Shown: positions 58,557-64,000 of the stretch, one piece after another | Layout: every line of letters begins with the position of its first letter | Position numbering within the stretch: the first letter of the stretch is position 1 | From: Ceratodon purpureus | Lineage: Eukaryota; Streptophyta; Bryopsida; Pseudoditrichales; Ditrichaceae | NCBI GenBank assembly: GCA_014871385.1 | Contig: CM026421.1 | Coordinates: 13,259,117-13,323,116 of the forward strand | Direction of reading: 5' to 3' | DNA length: 64,000 nucleotides | The notes under the pieces: model-generated | What the model was told of the DNA's origin: nothing | Databases searched by the model: none | What the model saw: only the letters and a program-made list of their open reading frames with translations | Made by a program: the position numbers and the translations under genes

Positions 58557-59408
58557 ATGGCTCGCGGTCGAAGTACTCTGCTGCAGTGGTTAGCCGTGGT
58601 GTATGTTCGATAGGAGCGGCTGCACCTTCAACTCCCTGATGTCCCCGAGCTTGGGCGTTTGCTAGGTGTCTCCAGTGGCCTCAATTGGACCACAGGATGT
58701 TACGATGAAATTGTCGCCTTGGGCGCCGCTGCTGGTTATACTCTTGAGACGAACCTTGATTTCCTTGATGCTCCTTCCGATGTAGCTGGCTGTTGTGCCG
58801 CCAATCCTGTGGTGTTGGACGATTCCGCCAATAGTGACATTGCGTCGGGCTGCTCCTCCGTTGCGATTGCCGGTTGCTCGTCTGACTCCTTCGAGTATCC
58901 CGCTCGTCGTGTGAATCGCCCCCTCCGTCCCTTGCCTCTGGAAGTTATTTCGCCCGAAATTGCCCCTCCTTCTACTCCCGTTGTTTCTCCTAAAACTGTA
59001 TCTGAATCGCCTCCTGTCTATGTGTCCGTTCCTCCTCCGGCTGCTATGTGCGAATCTGTGGAGCCTCCTACTAATACGACATTTGCACCCGTTTCCGAGG
59101 TTGCTACTCCCTCTCCTGATAGCAGCACTCCTGGGAACCCTCCTCTTCTCGTCGCTGAAGTTTTCGCGCCAGACGTTGCTTCGACTCAGTCGCCTTGCTC
59201 CGAGCGCTTGTGTACTACCATGGCTGAGCTATTCTACAGTGGGTCCGAAGAAATGTCTATCGATGGGGCTACTTCCTCCTTTTCTTGTGACATCAACTCA
59301 GGCGGGCTTCATTGCTCATCTACTAGCTGCTCTAGTCGAGATAGCGCTTTCTATTCCTTTACTACTCGTGAGACCGCAGGAAGTGGGCGAAGCTTCGATT
59401 GGGACTAG
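58557..59408 (+). other. Unrecognised, degraded-looking ORF region in the retroelement block
   Basis: The longest clean frame, 58659-59408, encodes about 250 residues with no ATG at its start. It begins with a small globular-looking part (GLNWTTGCYDEIVALGAA), followed by a Ser/Pro/Val-rich low-complexity region (PPSTPVVSPKTVSESPP). The preceding frame continues it only imperfectly. It lies on the strand opposite to the LINE, beyond that element's 3' end. Domain content does not identify a family. It may be the first protein of some element or unrelated. Confidence 0.3.
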
Positions 59409-59825
59409 ACTGGAGCTACAATGAGCAGGCCATGAACTATACTCTGTGTCTAAGGGGTTATCTAGAGACCTAGAATGGTGTAAGGGAGGAGCTAAAGAAC
59501 CACTGAAGCTGTAGGACCTAGAGAAAGACTGATGACAATTGCAAACTTTGAGCTCTTGTAAATGCCGTTATGAGAAATCTGCTATACTAAGCGGGATCTC
59601 TGTTTTGAGGCTAGATTCGACTCTTCTTCTGACCCTGTGTGACTCTCCTTGATGCTGATGTTGTTACCCGGTTTAACTATATTCTTACCTGATGCTTGTT
59701 GACGTGTCCGAATCTTTGTCGTGTTGTGGCTGTCGTCAACGCGTGTGATTTCTTAATCAACGACCTGGGCGACCCTTCGGTGTCCACCCCCTTGGGCTCG
59801 AAACCCTAGGAGTGGATTGTCGGGG

Positions 59826-62339
59826 TTATCCCGGGTGTCGTCTCCCGAGGTTGAAGTAGCGTCTACCGTCTGCCATCCATGACGTGAAATTTTCGGCACT
59901 AAGATGTTGTGCCGTTTGGGCGTAAACTTCTAATGCCGTCAACCCATGGAAATTCGGTGTTCGTCTTGCTCTCGCCACGATTTCCGGTAAGTCCTCCACT
60001 GTGTATGGGGTGTTGGGTTCTGCGTTGTTATCGTCAGCCATGGAAGGCATGCTGTATCGCTCTGTCTCCGCCCTGTTGAGCAGCTCGTCAATTTCTTCTT
60101 GTAATCTTTGTTGGATAAGTCGTTCCGACCTAGGGCTAGCTTCCCGCAAGATCTGCTCCACTGGCCTGTAAGCTGACCGTTGGGCAAGTCGGCTTTCGAC
60201 CATTTCTGCGTCTATCCTGCGCTGCCGGGCTTGTATTCTTTCAACTGAAGCTGTAGTGTATCCTCCCCTGTAACGTCGAAGCACCGGTGCTGCTGTGGAC
60301 AGTAGCGCTTCGATTTCGCGGGTGGGTGATCGAGTGGGTGGTTCCTCTATAACTTCAACAATCTCCTCCGGTTGTGCCTGCCTTTGAGCTCGTTGCATGT
60401 CTATGTCCCTGTTCACCTCGTCAAATAAGTCGTTGATAGCATCTGATAGGCCTTCGCTTAGATCAGAGTTTGATGATGCCGGTACTCTGTTCCAGCTAGG
60501 TGATGGGACTACTGCGTTAAGGTTACGGGCTCCTATGACTATTTGAGCAAGGTTATGGGGTATAAAAGCTTCCGGTGGTGTTGTCTTCCACTTTGGTCTT
60601 TGAGCCATGGTTGCAAAGACGCCTTGCTTTGCCCATACTACTTCAAACATATCTATTAGGGCCGCTCTTCTTTCTGCACTTCTCTCCTTGGGAAATCTTT
60701 GAATATCTGTCCACACCTCCATGCCGATCTGAATAGTAGTCTTCCATGCATAGAATAAAACCTTCCCCATGCTAAACTCTTCTCCGTTCATCTCCTGTGC
60801 GCATTTTTGGACCCATATGTTCCAGATGATACACGCCCTCAAGATGTTCCATGCCGTGTTTTCGTTCACCATGACCTTCCCTCCCGAATCCCACTTAATC
60901 GCTTCTTCAATCTTGGATGCTCCTGGGGGTAGGGATATTTCACCGTATAGAGTTTTAATCCAAGTATTACTATTGTTTGGCAGGTTATGAGTGGCGCGAA
61001 GAGCAGCATACCGTTCCCAGGCTTCTTTCACTGTGTCACATGTTCTTAGTGCGTGCTCATTTGATTCAATACCTGCGGACCCACATAGTCTACATTCTCC
61101 ATTCCCCCCTGCTACATGTCTCCAAGCACCTACCGGAAGCCCCCCAGCCATAGTCAGCCAAAGCATAGCTGATATCTTCCTAGGTAACCACATATGCCAT
61201 GTTCTCGAGATCACTTGTTTACATTGCTTGTGAGTGTACCCTAATGATCTCAGATGTCGGACTGCTCTCATCGTACTAGGTTGCTTCTGTAGTCCAATCT
61301 TGTAGCCTTTTTTGGTTTCATATCCGAAGAAGTTAGTAGCTTTGAGTGCCCCGGCTGCTGCCCACTCCCAGTCTGCTGGATCCCAATCCAGCCTTATGAT
61401 TGGTGTGTTTCCAAAGATCCACACTTGATGGTTTGCAGGTGGTTGGGATGGGGGGTTGAATTTCTTGACTTCCTGCCTGGGTCCCGCGGTGGTAAGGACT
61501 CGTACCTGCTCCAGCGTGCCTCCAGGTATTAACATGTGTTCATCCTCGTCCCGGGTGAGTTCTTCGCTCTGCTGTCGAGTGTACCGAATCCCGAACCACC
61601 TGTTATTTATATTAGCGGTGAGCTGGTATACCTGTTCAATGGTTTGTCCGTTATCTATGGTTACCCATTCTCCTGCCTCCAGATTCTGCTGTTGAATTAA
61701 CCAGGGTATACTTGCTAAGATTGCAGGACGTTGAATATGAATCAGCCTCGAGTGAGTCTGCTGGCGTAGAGGCTCGGCTTCTTTCCAGCTCTGCAAATTA
61801 GTATCCCAAAGGTCTCGGATTGTGAAGACATTGTGTTTAGCCCAAGTTGAGAAATTAGAGGAATGTTCGAGGCCGAACGGCTTGCCATTATGAGTGATCA
61901 AGTCGTTGCCGAACAGAGGTTGACGCAAAATGGACTTCGGGTGAGTTGGATTCAATTGCTTAAGTCCTGTCCGAGTTGAAGTCCAGGCTTTGTATGCTGC
62001 GCTCCAAAGGTTTGTAGCTCCTGGTAGTGGCCGAGTAGCCTTCATCATCCAATGCATGTTTGAGGGCCATCGATCGTTGCCAGTCATACGTACCAGATGC
62101 ATATACCTTCTAACAAAGGTTTTCCAGGGCTCGTACCCGGGCTTCAGACCTCGGACCACTAACTCGGTCATCAGAGCGGCTGCTTGCAAGGTTGGGTCTA
62201 TAACCTTAATACCTCCATTCACCACTGGTTGTATTATGGTGTCCCATTTGACTTTTGCTCGAGTTGTTGAACCCTGCTTAGCTCCCCATATGTAATTTCT
62301 CACTATTGCTCGGACCTGGGTTAGTGTATTCGCTCCCAC
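59826..62339 (-). pseudogene. LINE ORF2 C-terminal region with zinc knuckle and long tail
   Basis: An open frame of about 837 codons that continues the RT in the same frame after one stop. It begins with the thumb/connection (VRAIVRNYIWGAKQG), contains the zf-RVT module (HMWLPRKISAMLWLT, then CRLCGSAGIESNEHALRTC), and then an extra acidic, probably coiled region of roughly 240 residues rich in Glu, Arg and Gln (EEIVEVIEEPPTRSPTRE, RLQEEIDELLNRAETERY) ending RRYFNLGRRHPG. Plant L1 ORF2 proteins usually stop soon after the zf-RVT, so the tail is unusual. Confidence 0.8.
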
Positions 62340-62360
62340 ATGTGCACATGAACACAGGTA

Positions 62361-63080
62361 CTAGATGGACGCCAAAATGACTTGATTTGCTATTAGAATA
62401 CGTCCTGCTAGTGATAGCTGGCGGGCATTCCAGCAGTTGAGTCCTTTGGTGATCATCATAATGATTTTGTTGCTAATCTCCTCTTGTGGTACCTTAAAAC
62501 CGATAGGAAATCCAAGATACTTCGCTGTTTCCCCATCTTGTAGCCATTTGAGACCTGGATCCTCTGTCCAAGTCCAGTCTCTCGGAGTGTTGGCCGCCCA
62601 TATGCCTATTGTCTTGCTCCAATTAATCTTAGCGCCTGATGCTTTGCAGAAAGTATTGAGTATCTCCATTGCTGTGTTGAGATTGCGCTCTGTTCCCTCC
62701 AAGTACAATGAAGAGTCATCCGCAAACATGTAGTTGGTGATGATCGATCCGTCTGGTAGGGTAAGCCCTACTAATCCTCTGTTTGGGTCGTCTAGCATAT
62801 GTCCGAGTGTGTCTGCAATGATTAGGTACAGGTATGGGGCTAAAGGGCACCCTTGCCGAACTGATCTCTGCAGGTTGAAGGTAGCTCCTTGAGCTCCGTT
62901 AAGACTGACTGATGCTGAAGCGTTAGAGTACAGAGACATAACTAACATAATCCACCTATCGCTAAAGCCCATTGTCTCCATTGCCTCTCTGAGGAATGTC
63001 CAACTTACCCTATCGTAGGCCTTTTCGAAATCAAGCAGAAGAAGTGCTAGTTTTTGATTACTTCTAGGAGCCCAATCCAT
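62361..63080 (-). pseudogene. LINE reverse transcriptase, lacking its N-terminal fingers
   Basis: Starts abruptly at MDWAPRSNQKLALLLLDFEKAYDRVSW, which is the RT motif A region with the first catalytic Asp. It continues through SVRQGCPLAPYLY, the YMFADDSSLYLEG box with the catalytic ADD, and KTKYLGF-like motif E (ETAKYLGFPIGF). It ends at an in-frame TAG after ANQVILASI. The upstream 100-150 residues expected of an L1 RT are missing, matching the deletion seen from the endonuclease side. Confidence 0.9.
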
Positions 63081-64000
63081 AGCTGCGTTCCATTCGTTCT
63101 TGTCTTACCTTTTGGAGTTGAGCTTGGGCTTCATTCAGTTTTTCTCGTGCCTCCTGGTTGTTCCAGTTCTCCTGCAGCATGATTTCTGCATCATATACTT
63201 CGATGAACTGTTCTTCGAACTCTGTTGTCCATTTTTGTTTTCTTCTCTTGGTTTCTTCGTCGCTGCTCTTCTTTACTGCTTGAAGCGCTTGCGCGATTCG
63301 GTAATTCCAAGTATGCTGGTGGTTGGCTTGGATACTGTCTCTCCACGCCTGAAGTAAGATTGCCTTCCCTTCCTCATCGTTCAGCAGTTGCCTATTGAAG
63401 GCTCGATTGCTGACTTGTGGGGTGCCTATCCTTCGCAGTTTCATAAAGATGGCCGTGTGATCTGAAATATGGGGAGTGCTTCTCCAGATGCCAGTTGTAC
63501 CACCTATGTCTCGAATGGCCTCATTTACATAAAACCTATCGATACGGGAGCATATCATCTCCAGTGCTGAGCGTTTATTTTCCCAGGTGAATCGTTTCCT
63601 CGTAACTCTCCTGAATTCGTCTGCTAAATAAACATCATGTAAGCCGAGGTGAAGCATGAGCGCATTCCATGCTTCAATCTCTCTTCGTCCTCGTCTTGTG
63701 GTTGGGAGTCCTCCCTGCTTATCTTCCAATTGCTCAATCATATTGATATCCCCAGCCAGGATCCAATTGGCTTCAGGAAGTGGAAAATTCTTAATTCGAT
63801 TCCAAAACCGAGCTCTTTCTCCAGTGTCGTTGGAGGCGTATACATTAATAACCCCTATTGTTATATCAGGTGCCCACTGAAATACTATGTACTGAGCTCT
63901 CCCTTGCATGATCGTGCCATGGTGTGTAATAGTAGCCGAGATTCTGCTGCTGCAAAGAATTGCTGTACCTTCTACAAAACTATCGTTTTCGGCGTTGAAA
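63064..64000 (-). pseudogene. LINE AP endonuclease, partial at window edge
   Basis: The frame is open to the last base of the window and continues beyond it. It carries the exonuclease-endonuclease-phosphatase fold of LINE ORF2: INVYASNDTGERARFW, WILAGDINMIEQLEDKQGG, SRIDRFYVNEAIRD and the SDHTAIFMKL histidine motif. It nicks target DNA for target-primed reverse transcription. After the linker QKVRQERMER the frame jumps directly to the middle of the RT, missing the usual RT fingers region. Confidence 0.88.

Larger units (their letters stand above)
56979..59825. other. GC-richer retroelement-type block between tRNA-Ile fragment and LINE
   Basis: Apart from the repeats, the tRNA-like head and the unrecognised frame listed separately, this interval has minus-strand frames at 57710-58051 and 58139-58474 with no family match. 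A ten-base G run lies at 57481-57490. Its composition is like the LINE and unlike the AT-rich DNA to the left, so it may belong to one or more inserted elements. Confidence 0.5.
59826..64000 (-). mobile_element. Degraded plant LINE (L1-type), 5' end beyond window
   Basis: A non-LTR retrotransposon on the minus strand with parts in order from the right edge: AP endonuclease (64000-63064), reverse transcriptase (63080-62361) and thumb/zinc-knuckle/tail region (62339-59826). Visible damage is an internal deletion with frame change between endonuclease and RT, and one in-frame stop between RT and the tail. The remaining frames are long and clean, so the copy is fairly young. Its 5' part lies outside the window. 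No poly(A) or target duplication could be fixed at the 3' side. Confidence 0.9.

Noticed and set aside
1-64000. CRISPR arrays, bacterial operons, rRNA genes
   Set aside because: No regularly spaced repeats with unique spacers, no rRNA signatures, and every recognised multi-exon gene is eukaryotic.

Overview
This window looks like nuclear DNA of a land plant, most likely a seed-free one such as a moss, liverwort or lycophyte. The species cannot be fixed from sequence alone. The evidence is a violaxanthin de-epoxidase with thylakoid targeting, several plant-type families (DUF1218, WUN1-like, DUF604, BTB, F-box), many short GT-AG introns, plant telo-box promoter motifs and a plant-style LINE. 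No CRISPR array, operon or bacterial feature is present. Exon structures were worked out by hand from splice dinucleotides, reading phase and family conservation. Wherever a full model is given, the exon lengths sum to whole codons.

Layout. 1-4.2 kb is AT-rich and gene-poor. 4.2-12 kb holds a DUF1218 four-TM protein (+), an unrecognised 208-aa protein (+), a WUN1/SAG20-like NTF2-fold protein (-) and an F-box/beta-propeller protein (+). 14.0-35.0 kb holds six genes, all on the minus strand: a BTB/POZ protein carrying an AP2-like domain, a DUF604 Fringe-like glycosyltransferase, a plastid-type HINT protein, violaxanthin de-epoxidase and an RNF170-like membrane RING E3 ligase, with one long gene-free stretch at 21.7-26.6 kb. 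35-38.7 kb is AT-rich and contains a TTAA-flanked MITE. 39.2-49.6 kb is a head-to-head pair, GAR transformylase (-) and the ribosome-biogenesis GTPase BMS1 (+), sharing a 665-bp promoter with telo-boxes. 53.2-54.3 kb encodes a PIN4-type parvulin. Another AT-rich block follows, with two more MITE-like elements in or near it (51.0-51.8 and 55.0-55.4 kb). From about 56.9 kb composition shifts sharply to GC-richer retroelement DNA. It starts at a truncated tRNA-Ile(AAU), passes through palindromes, tandem repeats and a tRNA-like head, and ends in a degraded LINE that runs off the right edge.

How the genes relate. Most are unrelated housekeeping or plant-specific genes. BMS1 (40S maturation) and GART (purine synthesis) share one growth-type promoter, and the parvulin nearby belongs to a family linked to ribosome biogenesis. 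The most unusual gene is the BTB protein: after an N-terminal repeated coiled coil and a BTB domain it has an AP2/ERF-like module and an acidic tail. That would place a CUL3-adaptor domain and a DNA-binding-like domain in one chain.
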